Below, piece after piece: positions 45,651 to 57,361 of a DNA stretch of 64,000 nt. This DNA is from Theobroma cacao (Eukaryota > Streptophyta > Magnoliopsida > Malvales > Malvaceae). The notes under the pieces are model-generated. The model saw only the letters and a list, made by a program, of their open reading frames with translations. It ran no database searches and had not been told where the DNA came from. Positions within the stretch are counted from its first letter, which is position 1; the number at the start of each line of letters is the position of its first letter. The position numbers and the translations under genes are program-made. The DNA is taken from positions 21,304,169-21,368,168 of the forward strand of contig NC_030851.1 in assembly GCF_000208745.1 (NCBI RefSeq), given 5' to 3'.

Positions 45651-48266
45651 TGTAACACCCTTAATTTTTAATGTAAACTAAGAATGATTTATGAAATATG
45701 TGGAGTCTTGAGGACTTTGATGATAGGATATGTATGCTTAGGGTTTAAGAGGGTACATATTGACATTTAGGCAAATTTGAGAAAATATGTGATGGATCCC
45801 ATAATTTGAGGTTTTAATCTAAGTTTGATGTTATGTTTGTGGGTTTATGTGTATGGGATTATTTTAAATGAATAATTTGAGGTGTAATATCAATCGAGAA
45901 TAATGTTGGAACGTTAAACTTGGACTTTTTGAGTTTTTTGTAAGCTTAGGATTGCCTACCGAGGTGAAAGTATAGATACATACCCTAATATATCTATACA
46001 TTCATGGCAAGATGAACAACAAAGGCCCAAGAGAGGAATATTCTATCGATACAAATCAGAATATATCGATAGATTTGACAAAGATGAACATGTATCGATA
46101 CATTTGAAGGGGAGAGCACCTAAAGGGAAAAGTATCAATTCATTTCCCCAATGTATCGATACATTCATTCAAAATTAGGGAAAATGTATTGATACATTGC
46201 CAAAATGTATCGATATATCAAAAAGGAAAGGCAAAAATAAAATGGGATCCTAGGCCATTCCACCCAACTCTTTCTCTCAACTCTCTCTCTTTTTCTCTCT
46301 CTAAAAAGTCTAAAACCCTAACCCTTTAAATTGAATTTCCAAGCTGTTTGAAGCTATTTGGAGCTTGGGAAACCATTCTAGAGGTAAGATTCAATATTTT
46401 TACTTATTACTTTCCAATTTAATTGGCTAATAACTTCGTAACTAACTTTTCTCCATATTTGGTATTTTTCTCTCCTTAGCTTGGATTGGGGAATTTGGAG
46501 CTAAAAGTCATACAATCCGACTTCCAAGGTATGGGTTTAGCTCATTAATGAAGGATTTGAGCTTAAATAGTTGGATTGCTAAGATTTAGTTAATTGTGTG
46601 AAAAGCTTAAACTTTTTGAAAGCTAAGAATAATTAACCTTTCGATGTTCGAATGTGCTGGAAGCGAGAAACAGAGTTAAATTGACTCATTGGCAAGCTAG
46701 ACGACTATCAGAGGCTAAGGATCAAAGCTTGGTTGCGAATGCATTTTATTGTCAATGTGAGTGGGATTTAAGTTAAATGCATGTTATGCATAACACACTA
46801 TAAGTGCGTTGCCATGCTAATAGCATGAAATATGTATGCCTAGACGAATGAAACTAGGCTAGAGAACAATATATGCATATATGTATATATGTGAATTATG
46901 TGTGATTGTGCTATGATGTAAGCCACATGGGTAGGTTATCCTATGTGTGCCTAGACTAGGACGTCTAGAGGCTATGATGAACCCCTAAGAGCAGATTACC
47001 CTAGGTAAATGATATGTTAAGATGATCTAATTAAATAATGCATTGGGACTTAGAGGCTCGTGGAACTTAACCGATTTTAAGACGATTGAAGCTCGACAAA
47101 TGTGATTTATGGTTTGAAGAGGAAAGATAAGAATGATAAAGGCATGATGGCCTTTTTTGCAGACTTGTGTTCCGTTCAGGAAATGAATTTCGGACATTGA
47201 TCTAATTTGTGGTTGAGTGGATTTCTGCCCCATATGACTATTTGTGTGCTTGCAGGGATGGTGGTAAGCAGGGACGGTGGCACTAATTCTACATGTGATT
47301 CTTGCTTGCAATGCTTTGATGCCATCCATTGAGATTACTTCGGGTGATGCCAACGTTAGGAGTTTACTCAAGTCGATTATTTGTTCTCCGCCCGTTGCTT
47401 TGGCACGTGCATGATTTGTTTCTCTGCCAATAGTTTTGCCTTGAGCGAGATTTGATTCTCCACTAGTTAGCCACTGTGCGTGACCAAACTGTGTCCAAGA
47501 GAAGACCACTCGTTGATTTGATTTGTATATGATGTGAGATAGCCATGGAGAGGCTTAGATAAATGTGATATGATTTCGATGTGATACTTCAACGACTAGA
47601 GTGTGCTGTGAAGAAAGATTTGAGTAACTTCGATCGACATTGGGTGTAAGCCTAACGATATGTGTGATGACTTCTAGACACATTGAGGATGATGATATGC
47701 CCTCATATTGGAGATTTATGGATAATGATATGCCTGATATTAGGAGATGTTTGCTAGAGCATGCAATTACATGGAAGGTGCATATGTTTTTTTTTTTATA
47801 CATGTGTTTTATATAAACATATATGATTTTGTTTATCTGCACCACTTAGTGAGTATTATAGTACTCACCCATTTGTATACCATATGCAGATAAATAGGCC
47901 ACAGAGCTTTGTGGTAAAGGTCATCCAACGATAGAGTGATTTTGGCATTTAGTAGGTTTTCCATTTTGGTCACTCTGCTGAGTCAGTTAAAGCCTTTCGC
48001 TGTGGATAATGTGTGTAGGCACTGAATGCCATGTTATATGGTGTATTAAGGGTTAATATGTATGAACCTATTTGGATGGCCAACGTATGGCCTTATTACT
48101 ATTTATATGGAAATTTAGCCAGGGATATTGTATTTTATTCGAATTTATTATGAATATTTGATGATTAAATCCCTTGGCCTATGCATGTTTGAATATGAAC
48201 TCTAAGGCTTACTGGGGTCTAGTGGGCTTGCTTGCTGGTCATGGCCTTCAGGTTTGGGTCATGACA
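45651..48266 (+). mobile_element. LTR-D, complete, probably solo (2616 bp), nested in LTR-F
   Basis: Starts tgtaacaccc and ends gggtcatgaca, with no internal region. Its reverse complement matches 17373-18390 plus 21861-23219. A palindrome cluster lies at 46060-46218. No convincing target duplication (tcaaa against cttta). Antisense ORFs at 47027-47509 and 47555-47845 lie within it. Confidence 0.8.
46060..46218. repeat. ATGTATCGATACAT palindrome cluster, second LTR-D
   Basis: Exact at 46090-46103 and 46151-46164; near-exact at 46184-46197 (ATGTATTGATACAT) and 46205-46218 (ATGTATCGATATAT). Further decayed copies near 45972, 46036 and 46062. Confidence 0.93.
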
Positions 48267-49710
48267 CTTTAATTCCATTAAGATGGGAAATGAGAAATGT
48301 AAATAGATTTATGAATGCTTAGGTGGAGGTAGACGTTCCTACCTTCAACCTTATGGTTTGCTTTATGTGAGAAATATTTGAAAATGTGAACCATGGTTCT
48401 TTGGGATAATATGTAATGTAGTTCCACATACCCTATAGGAAAGTTTAAAGGTTTAGCATGAGTTTACTTGAGTTGAATATGGGCTAAAAATATATTGAGA
48501 TATGAGATAATGCTTTGTATGAAAATGTTTCACAGCATTTTCATACAATGTGAGGCAAACATTCCACACGTGGCAAATGCGTCTAGTATGATGGATAATG
48601 GTGTTTCACTCAGTGTGAGGTAACATTCCACATGTGGTGAATGCGTCTAGTATGATGGATGATGGCATTCCACATGGTGTGAGGTAACATTCCACATGTG
48701 GTGAATGCGTCTAGTAGGACGGATGATGGCATTCCACATGGTGTGAGGTAAGATTCGACATAAGGTAAATGTGTCTATATGATGGATGATAGCTTTCCAC
48801 ATTGTGTGAGGTAATATTCCACATGTGGTGCCAATGCCCAATGATGTGAGTAGAGCAATCCCCACTACATGATGGCAATGCTCAATGTGAGTGAGGTCGA
48901 TGTGCCACTCACCAAGTCCTAGACGTGGGCCAGGACTAACTAGTAATCCTATTGCATTCATGAATTTCATATTACTCTTGTTTTTGTGATATTACTTGTG
49001 GTTGCTTCTTATGATCGAATGTTTGATTCAATGGTAGGTTAAGCTCTAAGTTGTAAGATAGCCAAGATATATTACTAGATAGATTAAGTTCTAATGCATT
49101 GGTTGAGTTTTACGGATTAGATATTGATCATCTAGTTTTATGGATTTATAAATGATTACTTAGGTTATATGGATCGAGAGATGATTACAAAATGTTGTAA
49201 CTAAATTCTATTAGATGATCTTGAGTGCATGAGTAGTTTACATGGTTTACAAAAAGGTTGGAGTAAGTTACCCATAGTTTAGGGTTGATATGGATAAGTA
49301 TCATTTCTCTTAGGGATGATCCGATAGCACAGGTAAAGTACAACTTCCTTGTTTTTCCTAACATTTTTTTGTAAGTGTTTAGCTTATAGATTTCATTATG
49401 AAAATAACACTGCTTATAACAACTCTATTCTTACGAGAAGCTTGAAATGAAGTATATTTATCTCAAGATGCATGTTTACACTAATGATGTAATTTCTTTA
49501 AAAACTCTCTCCCTTGGCTTGTCCCTTTCCCCGTATCTACTCAGAGTCTTTGGGATTGATAGTTATTTTTCGTAATTATTTTTGTATGCAGATCAATGAT
49601 AGCACTCAGCTTCTGAGTGATGGAGGCATGATCCTTTCATCCTTCTTTGGTAGGTGTCTAGCAGGCACTTGATGCCTAAAGAGTCGGGTCATATTCTGTT
49701 AACAAGTCGG
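48267..49710 (+). repeat. LTR-F, part 3
   Basis: Continues LTR-F after LTR-D. It carries a five-unit minisatellite at 48549-48850 and ends abruptly in aacaagtcgg, some 480 bp before the expected end gatgtgaca. Comparison with the inverted copy at 49711-54069 gave the expected end. Confidence 0.72.
48549..48850. repeat. LTR-F minisatellite of 63-65 bp with CCACATGTGG cores
   Basis: Five units beginning tgtgagg at 48549, 48614, 48678, 48742 and 48805. Each contains acattccacatgtgg-like text. Perfect 10-bp palindromes: CCACACGTGG 48564-48573, CCACATGTGG 48628-48637, 48692-48701 and 48819-48828; unit 4 has lost it. The first has a G-box core CACGTG, the rest an E-box CATGTG. Confidence 0.92.
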
Positions 49711-50196
49711 TGTCACATCCCATTAGTGATAGAACATGATCGATGCATGAACCTAGACAGGTATAGCGCTAAGCCCTAGCAAGCCCCATTTACATAAATT
49801 GCTGAACATTCATTAATATGGAAGCATACATAAACATCCATATGCATACAATATCCACTCATGCACATCGTCATACGCAAGATTGCACTCATATGGAACT
49901 TCTCAACATATTAGTGTAAGTGCAAACATTTCATTCATCATCAGAGTGCCACACTCCTAATGCACCATAATATTTACATGTCTCAACACCCTCGGGTGTC
50001 CATATGGGCTTTTGAGCCATTATATACATTTTAACATAACATTCATAATGTCAAGTGCCCAAACATTGGCTATATTAACATAACATGTTCATAATCCACC
50101 AAAAAGACGTTCATAGTTTGTAAACATAAACATAACATAGATGGACTCCTTAGCAGAACATAAACTGACTCACTAGGCATCAAGAAGCTAGTAGAC
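49711..50196 (-). repeat. LTR-F, minus strand, 3'-terminal part
   Basis: The plus strand starts tgtcacatccc. Its reverse complement continues the LTR-F text (cttgatgcctagtgagtc against cttgatgcctaaagagtc). It ends at the nested LTR-B. Confidence 0.75.
50192..50196. repeat. Target-site duplication, left (tagac)
   Basis: Exact partner at 52768-52772. Confidence 0.9.
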
Positions 50197-51439
50197 TATG
50201 AGACCTTGACCTTTATAGAGTCATAGATAGAAGTACACGCGATACCCCAAATTAGGGGTAATTTCATCGTTTCCTTAGTAAGCCCATAAAAGTAAGATTT
50301 TAAACAATATTATGGCCTAAGTAGGCCTAAGGCATAAATGAATGATGAAAATATGGGTAAAATGACAAGGAAACAAAAATTTTGATGATTTTCATGGTAA
50401 GGGCAAAATGGTCATTTTTCACCTCGAGTTAAAATTTTTAAATTTTCATGAACCCAAGCATTTATAAACCATTATGGACCTTGTCCTAGTGTCAAAAGAG
50501 TAAAAGGATTGCATAAATGATTGGAAGAGAACAAGCTAATTTATGGAGGGGTATTTTCGTAATTTAAGTGAAGTGGATAAGCATGGGCTATAAATATCTT
50601 GTTCTGCCAACAGCTTCTTCATTCTCCAATAGCTTTTCTCCTTCTTCTTCCTCTCATTTCACGTTGCTTTCAACCCCCATGAAATCTTGATAAGAAAGCT
50701 CCACAACCTTCCTCAAATAGCTCCAAATTTCATGCTTTTGGTGCACCCTTTCCATAAACCCTTGTGCTCTTCCACTTTTTCTCCTTAAAACCCTTGAAAA
50801 AAATCTTATTTCCATACTCTCTCTCACTAGTTAGGTGTTTTAAAGAGAGAAAGAGGAAGCTTTAAAAATAGCTTGAAAGTTTTGGAAAGAATTTCAAATA
50901 TAAGCTACCAAGGTGAGTAGTTTACTAGAATTGAGTTTTGGTGTTGAGAATGTTAGTGTTTAGATTTGGGGGTGAATTGGTAGTTAGGGTTGTTCATTCA
51001 ATTTAGAGTGATAAGGGTAGTGAGAATAGATAGCCATTTAAATGCCCATTGAAAGCTATCTAAAAGAAAGCTTTTAGAATTTATAAGTATGTGGCTTGAA
51101 TTAATGGTGATGCTAATGTGATAATAGGTTCCAACGAAGCCCCATCGGCCCATTTGGACAATTAGAGAAGTAGAGTCAACAAAAGGTTCAACAAGATATC
51201 GGTGAGCAAACTTGCATTTCAAAATTGTTTTGGGAATGTAAACTTATTTGCACAATATACTTGAATGATTTTATCTAACTTTCCTTAAAAATAAGTGCCT
51301 TGGGAACAAGCCTTTGAGAAATTGATTTTATGTTGTGACATGAGGTTGTTATGGATTCATGCACTACTACATTATGTTGGTATATATATAGATATATATA
51401 TGTTGTGGATGATGGTTGATATTGTGTAATGATTATAAC

Positions 51440-51620
51440 CGTGTGTGTGCACATGGGGGGATGCACATGCCAGTAATGGTGGTGGTGAGGGAGATGGATG
51501 ATGATAGTGCTTGTGTGCACGATGTGGGGGGATGTACACGATGGCACTGATTGTGCACGATGTGGCGGGATGCACACAATGATTCCAGGTATGTGCACGA
51601 TGTGAGGGGATACACATGAG
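51440..51620. repeat. LTR-B GTGCAC minisatellite
   Basis: Four units of gtgcacgatgtggggggatg-type text followed by cacacga or cacatga. Homologous to 35985-36165. Several antisense frames stay open because the units lack stops. Confidence 0.82.
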
Positions 51621-51833
51621 CTGGATGTGATGATAGTGGTATTGGAATTTATCAATGTATGTATATGTATATATGTTTAGAGAATGAAAATTCATGTATA
51701 TGGTTTATGGTTGAAATGCATATGAATTTGGCATGTTGAACTTTGGAAATCTTTATGTGTTTTATGTTGATTTTTTCATTTCAACAGGATGGCTTTTTCT
51801 TAAAAGGAAGGAAACTTTTTTCTCATTGCTCTG

Positions 51834-51933
51834 TTTCTCGCTGTAGCGAGAAACTCTCGGGTTAGAGGGGTAAGGCTGGCTAGAAATCTTGCTGCAGCGA
51901 GAATGTTATTGTTGCTTCTCGTTGCAACAAGAA
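51834..51933. repeat. LTR-B palindrome cluster, best preserved copy
   Basis: TTTCTCGCTGTAGCGAGAAA at 51834-51853, ttgctgcagcgaga at about 51890-51903, ttctcgttgcaacaagaa at 51916-51933: three related hairpin-forming units in 100 bp. Confidence 0.93.
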
Positions 51934-52772
51934 ACTTTCTGTTTTGCTCCTCATTTGGTTCGATTGCTACCCTATTTTCCATTTCTTTGATACCATAGTT
52001 GAGCATGGACTTCCAACATTAAGGAATAAATGAATTAAGTTTAAAATGAGGAGGTTTGGTGAGAAACCCTTGGCCAGTTAAGAAACCCTCGGCTAGTTGA
52101 TAATTTAAGTCAAGTGTCACTACAACGAGGACCTGTTGTTTATTTGACCTGATTCGCATGAATGCTAGTAAAGTTTTCACTCTTCAAATCCTTTGTTGAG
52201 TATGGACCCTTTTCATAAAGTGATTTAGTCATGTGGGGTTTACATGAGGGATTTTAGTAAGAACTAAAACAAATCGCATTGTTTTGAAAAATGAATGCAT
52301 CATGATTTCGTTAAACATTCCTTAATGTTTGCTTGTTCCATTCTTGTTCACTCACTGTGTTTATACTCACCATTTTCAACTTCATGTTTTTAGATTAGGA
52401 GGTAGTCGGTAATTAGGTCGAGGTGACCTCGTAAATTCGACTATTGGTAGGTGTCTCAACATTCAGTAGCTGTACATTTGCCCCGAGTCTCTCCACTGGA
52501 AATCGAGTCTTCTTTTTGAGATGTATAGACAACCCTGATGTAAATTATTAAGAAACATGTTATAGATAATGTATATATATATACTTGACCGATATGCCAC
52601 TATGAGTTGGCAATGTTTAGTATTATTTTGATTCAAAGTTATGAAATATGACTTCAGTAATTTTGATGGAGTAATGAATAGATCATGTAAATAGGCTTGC
52701 TTGGGCTTAATGAGCTATGTCCATTAGGCCCATGCGCTGGTCATGGCCTAAAATTTGGGTCGTGACATAGAC

Positions 52773-54069
52773 ACCTACATATGATGAATGAATAGATCAT
52801 GTCTCTATGACACAAGTTCGTAGTTAAAGAGCTATCATTGATATGTAACAAAATATTGAGGGAAACTAACATTTGAGTCACAAAGACTTCATGAGTGGAT
52901 GCAAGGACGGGGACAAGCTAGGGGAAATGAGTTTTTTTGAAACCATGTAATTATAAATACATATGATTAACAAATCCTTTCACATTATTATGATATTCAT
53001 GAAACATAGCATTTAATCATCCTTTGAATAACATTGCATTGAAATATTTTTGCATAAATCATTAGAAACCAGTTAATCTTGAAAACCTTTTCAAAATCAC
53101 CTAAGAAGCCAATTCTGCAACAATTATATCGATATATTCTGGAATGTATTGATACATGCAAGGAATTTATCAATACCCTTGGAAATGTATCAATACATTT
53201 CACATAGAATGCCTTATGTAGCATTCTGTTGAAAATGTATCGATACATACTTCATATGTATCGTTACTTTTGCCATAAAGCCCACCTTTTTAGGCGTTTT
53301 CTTGAATCTAACTCATTCATAAGTCTTTCTAGAATTGAGGGATCATTCCTTAAGCTAAGGTTATGTGTAACCAAGCCAATATCACCACTTTACAGTGTGA
53401 ATAACATCATCAATACTCATATAATCATAAACTAGGCATTTAAGCATAAATCATGAAGCAAAACTCATTCAATCGTTTCTCTAGCTCATTAATCTCATTT
53501 ATCATAACATTCTAACTATAAATGGGTCTGTCCCATTCTAATGAATAGTGGTTTAACCCTTACTATTTTAGGTTCCTTGTGTGCTCTCGTGAATGGCACA
53601 ATAGCCTCATCCTTGATCTATCAAGTGGTCTCATCCCACTTAAGCGGGTAGAAGACAAAGTCCTTACTACTGTCGAGTTCACTTTATGAGAACAAACATC
53701 ATAGTCGTGTGAGTGGCACATCAGCCTCACCCACCATCATCATAAGATATATTAAGCTTAGGATCGTTCTCATCTTTAGCTTGCATCATGAACATATAAC
53801 ATTTCCATACATCATTATTATGCTTAGCCCATAGTGTATATGAATATCTCAACACATATATCTCATCGCAGGCATTTCATAACCTCATAAATCACTCACA
53901 TGCTTAAGCCATAGTATATATGACTATCTTAACACATACATCTCATGGCATGCATGTTACAATCTCATAAATGGAACTCATGCATCCAACATTCTTATCA
54001 TGCTACATCTATCTAACATGTGCATAATAACATTCATACATTAACCATAGAAACATCTCATACCGACAC
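52773..54069 (-). repeat. LTR-F, minus strand, remainder (5' end lost)
   Basis: The reverse complement aligns with LTR-F around 49480-49700 and upstream. It includes an ATGTATCGATACAT cluster at 53126-53270. It is cut at 54070 by an LTR-A fragment. The segment 53290-54069 has weak or no match to the other LTR-F and no gene. Confidence 0.65.
53126..53270. repeat. ATGTATCGATACAT cluster in the minus-strand LTR-F
   Basis: Exact at 53235-53248; ATGTATTGATACAT at 53144-53157; ATGTATCAATACAT at 53185-53198; ATATCGATATAT near 53126; a half-copy near 53259. It is the LTR-D motif, not the CTATCGATAG version of the other LTR-F. Confidence 0.9.
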
Positions 54070-54500
54070 TGTCACTACTTGGTACTCTCCTAGAGCCCGT
54101 GACAACCGTTGCGATGTTCCGATAGACATTCATTACCCAAAATCCCAACCGAAATCCCGCAAGGCTTTAATATCAGATTTCGCACCTCCCCTGTGAGCAA
54201 CAGTTGTTAAGTATCATGTTTTGAGAGATTATAAACTATTTTCAAATCAAAACAATAGAAAAATAATTTTTCGCTCACAGAGGCATTTTGGTCATTTTTC
54301 CTCGAAAGTCTCGAAACTAGCTAAAAATGTAGTATGCGAGTGGAAAACACATATTTCATAATCAAAAATAAGTTTAGATGTCTAAAACATTCATTTAAAG
54401 TGAAACTATAACTATTGGAATGTAATAAAAATATTCAATAAAATATTATATTTTATTATAAAACAATATTTATAGAGTTCCTGGTAAATAATTTTTGTAG
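54070..54500 (-). repeat. LTR-A, 3'-terminal fragment, minus strand
   Basis: The plus strand starts tgtcactacttgg. The reverse complement matches the last 430 bp of LTR-A (e.g. 10985-11419). It ends about 54500 against gypsy integrase sequence with no LTR start, so the junction is a deletion or illegitimate recombination. Confidence 0.8.
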
Positions 54501-55449
54501 CGTTTCCTTTCTTCCACCTCTACCCATCTAATAGTTGACGTACACCTTCATCCATATAATGCTTCAAATGGTGCCATTTTGATGCTAGCTTGGAGATTGT
54601 TGTTATAGGCAAACTCCACCAAGGGTAGCTATCGATCCCACCTGACCTCAAGGTTTATTACACAAGCCCTCAACATATCTTCCAATGTTTGTATCGTTCG
54701 TTCAAATTGCCTATCAATCTAAGGGTGGAAAGCCGTGATGAAATCCAACTTAATGCCCAATGCTTCCTGCAACTTTCCCCAGAACCGACTAGTGACTTGT
54801 GCTATTTTATCAGATACTATAGAAATGGGAATAACATGCAGTCATACTATCTCATCCACATAAACTCGAGCATACTGGGCAGCCCCGTAAGTAGTCTTAA
54901 CCGAAAGAAAATGGGCTGACTTTGTTAACCGATCTACTATGATCCAAATCAAGCGTAGCCCCCTCTAGTTTGAGGCAAGCTCGTTACAAAGTCCATTGCG
55001 ACATGCTCCCACTTCCATTCAAGCACTGGCAATGGCTGTAGTAGCCCTGCAGGCCTTTGATGCTCAGCTTTTATCTACTGACAAACTAGGCGCTTGGAGA
55101 CAAACTCAGCTACATCTTTCTTAAGTCTTTCCCACCAATATACCTCTTTCATATCTTGATACATCTTTGTAGCGCCTAGATGTACCACATAGGCTGCCAT
55201 GTGCGCCTCCTCTAATATTCCTTTCCTCAATCCATCACTTTCAGGCACATAAAGTCTGGTTCTATACCTCAATACTCCATCTTTGCCTTTAGTAAACATC
55301 TCTCCTTTCCTTCCTTGAGGATCCTCTAAAGCCTTAGCTACAAGCTCATCTTTACTTTGTGCTTCTTTAATCCAGTCCATTAAAATAGGCCTCACTCTAA
55401 AATGTGCTAGCAATGCATTTGCCTCTGAAACTTTCAAATGCACACCCAT
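54501..55449 (-). pseudogene. Gypsy integrase, disrupted and truncated
   Basis: Inserts the cDNA into chromosomes. The N-terminal zinc region reads EAHMAAYVVHLGATKMYQDMK then WWERLKKDVAEFVSKRLVCQ (to 55075); the first Cys of the CxxC is Arg. Downstream the frame is lost, but pieces remain in other frames: the RQFERTIQTLEDMLRAC block near 54670-54720 and LVEFAYNNN with MAPFEALYG near 54540-54630. Between 54720 and 55070 the catalytic core is badly decayed. It stops at the LTR-A junction. The plus-strand ORF 54689-54919 is a shadow. Confidence 0.85.
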
Positions 55450-55475
55450 GTCTCCTTAACTATGGATCTCCCTAA

Positions 55476-56002
55476 TCAAGGATCTCCTATCTGTAGAGAT
55501 ATGTGCCAAACTCCCCATAGATTTTGACTCAAGGCATCTGCCACTACATTTGCCTTACTGGGATGGTAGAGAATAGTATAATCATAATCTTTTAGGAACT
55601 CCATCCACCTACATTGTCGGAAGTTAGGATCCCTCTGCTGAAATATATACTTTAAACTTTTATGGTCCGTATATATCTCGCAAGTCTCTCCATACAAGTA
55701 ATGTCTCCAAATCTTTAAGGCAAACATGATTAATGCCATCTCTAAATCGTGTGCGGGGTAATTTTGCTCATGCCTTTTAAGTTGCCTTGATGCATACGCA
55801 ATCACCTTCCCATGCTACATTAATACACACCCTAAACCAACCAGTGTTGCATCACAGAATATCGTATAACCCCCTATGCCTTGTAGTAGGCTTAATACTG
55901 GAGTTGTGGTGAGACATGCCTTAAGCTTCTCAAAGCTATCCTCACAAGCACTTGACCACTCAAATTTTGTATCTTTACGTGTTAGCTTAGTCAGAGGGGC
56001 AA
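55476..56002 (-). pseudogene. Gypsy RNase H, disrupted
   Basis: Motifs: FCDATLVGLGCVLM then a stop (TAG, about 55815) in place of Gln, then [57 protein letters not shown], and [13 protein letters not shown]. The catalytic Asp of CDA, the Glu of DLE and the Asp of YTDH are readable. A stop at 55476 and a frame change near 56002 separate it from integrase and RT. Confidence 0.88.
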
Positions 56003-57133
56003 CTATTTAGTGAAGTTCTTCATAAAACGACGATAATAGCCAACCAAACCTAAAAAGCTTCTAATATTTGTAACTGATGTTGGCCTTGGCCACTTTTCCA
56101 CTACCTCAACTTTCTTTGGATTGACTTGTACCCCATCCTTGGATACCACATGTCCCAAAAATGTAATGCTTTCAAGCCAAAACTCACACTTGGAGAACTT
56201 GGCATACATTTGATGTTCTCTCAAAGTTTGGAGCATTATCTTAAGATACTGCTCATGCTCCTCTTGGCTCTTCGAGTAGATCAAGATGTTATCAATAAAC
56301 ACCACCATGAACTTGTCCAAATAGGGCTTGAACACTCGGTTCATCAAATCCATAAAGGCCGCAGGGGCATTCGTAAGCCCAAAAGACATCAAAAGGAACT
56401 CATAGTACCCATATCTTGTTTGAAATGCAGTATTTGGTATATCTTCATTTTGGATCCTCAACTGATGGTACCCAGATCGTAGATCTATCTTAAAGAAACA
56501 TTGTGCTCCTTGTAGTTGATCAAATAGATCATCTATTCTTGGAAAGGGGTACTTATTCTTCACCATCACTTTAGTAAGCTGTCGGTAGTCAATGCACAAT
56601 CTAAGTGACCCATATTTCTTATTTACAAATAATACCGATGCTCCCCATGGTGAGATACTAGGACAGATGAAGCCTTTATCCAACAAATCTTCTAACTGAT
56701 CCTTAAGCTCTTTAAGCTCTGCTGGTGCCATTCTATATAGGGGAGTGGATATAGGTCTAGTGTCGGGAATCAAATCTATGCCAAATTCAATCTCCCGCTC
56801 GAGAGGCAAACCTACTAGTTCCTCGAGAAATACATCCATGAACTTGTTCACCATCGACACTTGGTTTATATCTCCAACCTTCGCCTGAGTATCCCTTAGT
56901 ACAGCCAAATAACCTAAACAACTCTGTCTTAATAGCCTTCTGGTAGAAATGAGCGATATCAAATTGGTTGGAGCATTACTTTTATCCCCCTGAATACTAA
57001 ATAGTGGCTCATTTGGGAAATCAAATCTAACCAATTTATGATAACAATCCACCCTGGCATGGTAAGGTGATAGCCAATCTATTCCCAAGATCACTTCAAA
57101 GTCTAAGGTGTCTAACACAACTAGATTCACCAA
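56003..57133 (-). pseudogene. Gypsy reverse transcriptase, long open segment with mutated active site
   Basis: 376 codons open, the best kept coding stretch of the window. It starts in the protease-RT linker (VILGIDWL), then the [67 protein letters not shown], and the active-site box FIDNILIYS. The family norm is FIDD, so the last catalytic Asp is Asn through a single G-to-A change (codon AAC at 56290-56288). It ends with [10 protein letters not shown] and [11 protein letters not shown]. In the family RT copies RNA in cytoplasmic particles; this one is predicted inactive. The plus-strand ORF at 56126-56482 is a shadow. Confidence 0.93.
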
Positions 57134-57361
57134 AGTGTCTTTGTCCTTGACTCAAACTACACATGACTCATATTCCCATTCGGCTACAAATACCTCCTTT
57201 AAAGGAGTAGACACCACTAAATGTTCTTCTCTCCTAACACTATCCTTACCTAGACGAAGTACAAAACATGGAGAAATAAAAGAATGGGTAGCACCAGGAT
57301 CAAACAATACTCGAGCATCCATATTACAAACAGAAAGAGTACTTGAGACCACTGCATTGGA
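57134..57361 (-). pseudogene. Gypsy aspartic protease, disrupted
   Basis: Active-site block ARVLFDPGATHSFIS with the Asp codon at 57301-57299; the family motif is D-S/T/P-G-A-T-H-S-F. The open segment is 57152-57352. Stops lie just before it (about 57368) and after ESCVV (57152), separating it from gag and RT. Confidence 0.87.

Larger units (their letters stand above)
50197..52767 (+). mobile_element. Solo LTR-B (2571 bp), nested in minus-strand LTR-F
   Basis: Runs tatgagacc (from tgtgagacc) to gggtcgtgaca with a perfect 5-bp target duplication. TATA box at 50589-50596. GTGCAC minisatellite at 51440-51620. Palindromes at 51834-51853, about 51888-51903 and 51916-51933. The ORFs at 50998, 51275, 51372, 51433 and 51800 (minus) are products of the minisatellite and palindromes. 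No internal region. Confidence 0.93.

Noticed and set aside
45646..48271. Target-site duplication for the LTR-D at 45651-48266
   Set aside because: Flanks tcaaa and cttta do not match; not reported as a duplication.
48549..48850. CRISPR-like array
   Set aside because: Whole units are repeated with no unique spacers, in plant LTR DNA; a minisatellite explains it.
56126..56482. 118-codon plus ORF
   Set aside because: Antisense shadow of the gypsy RT.
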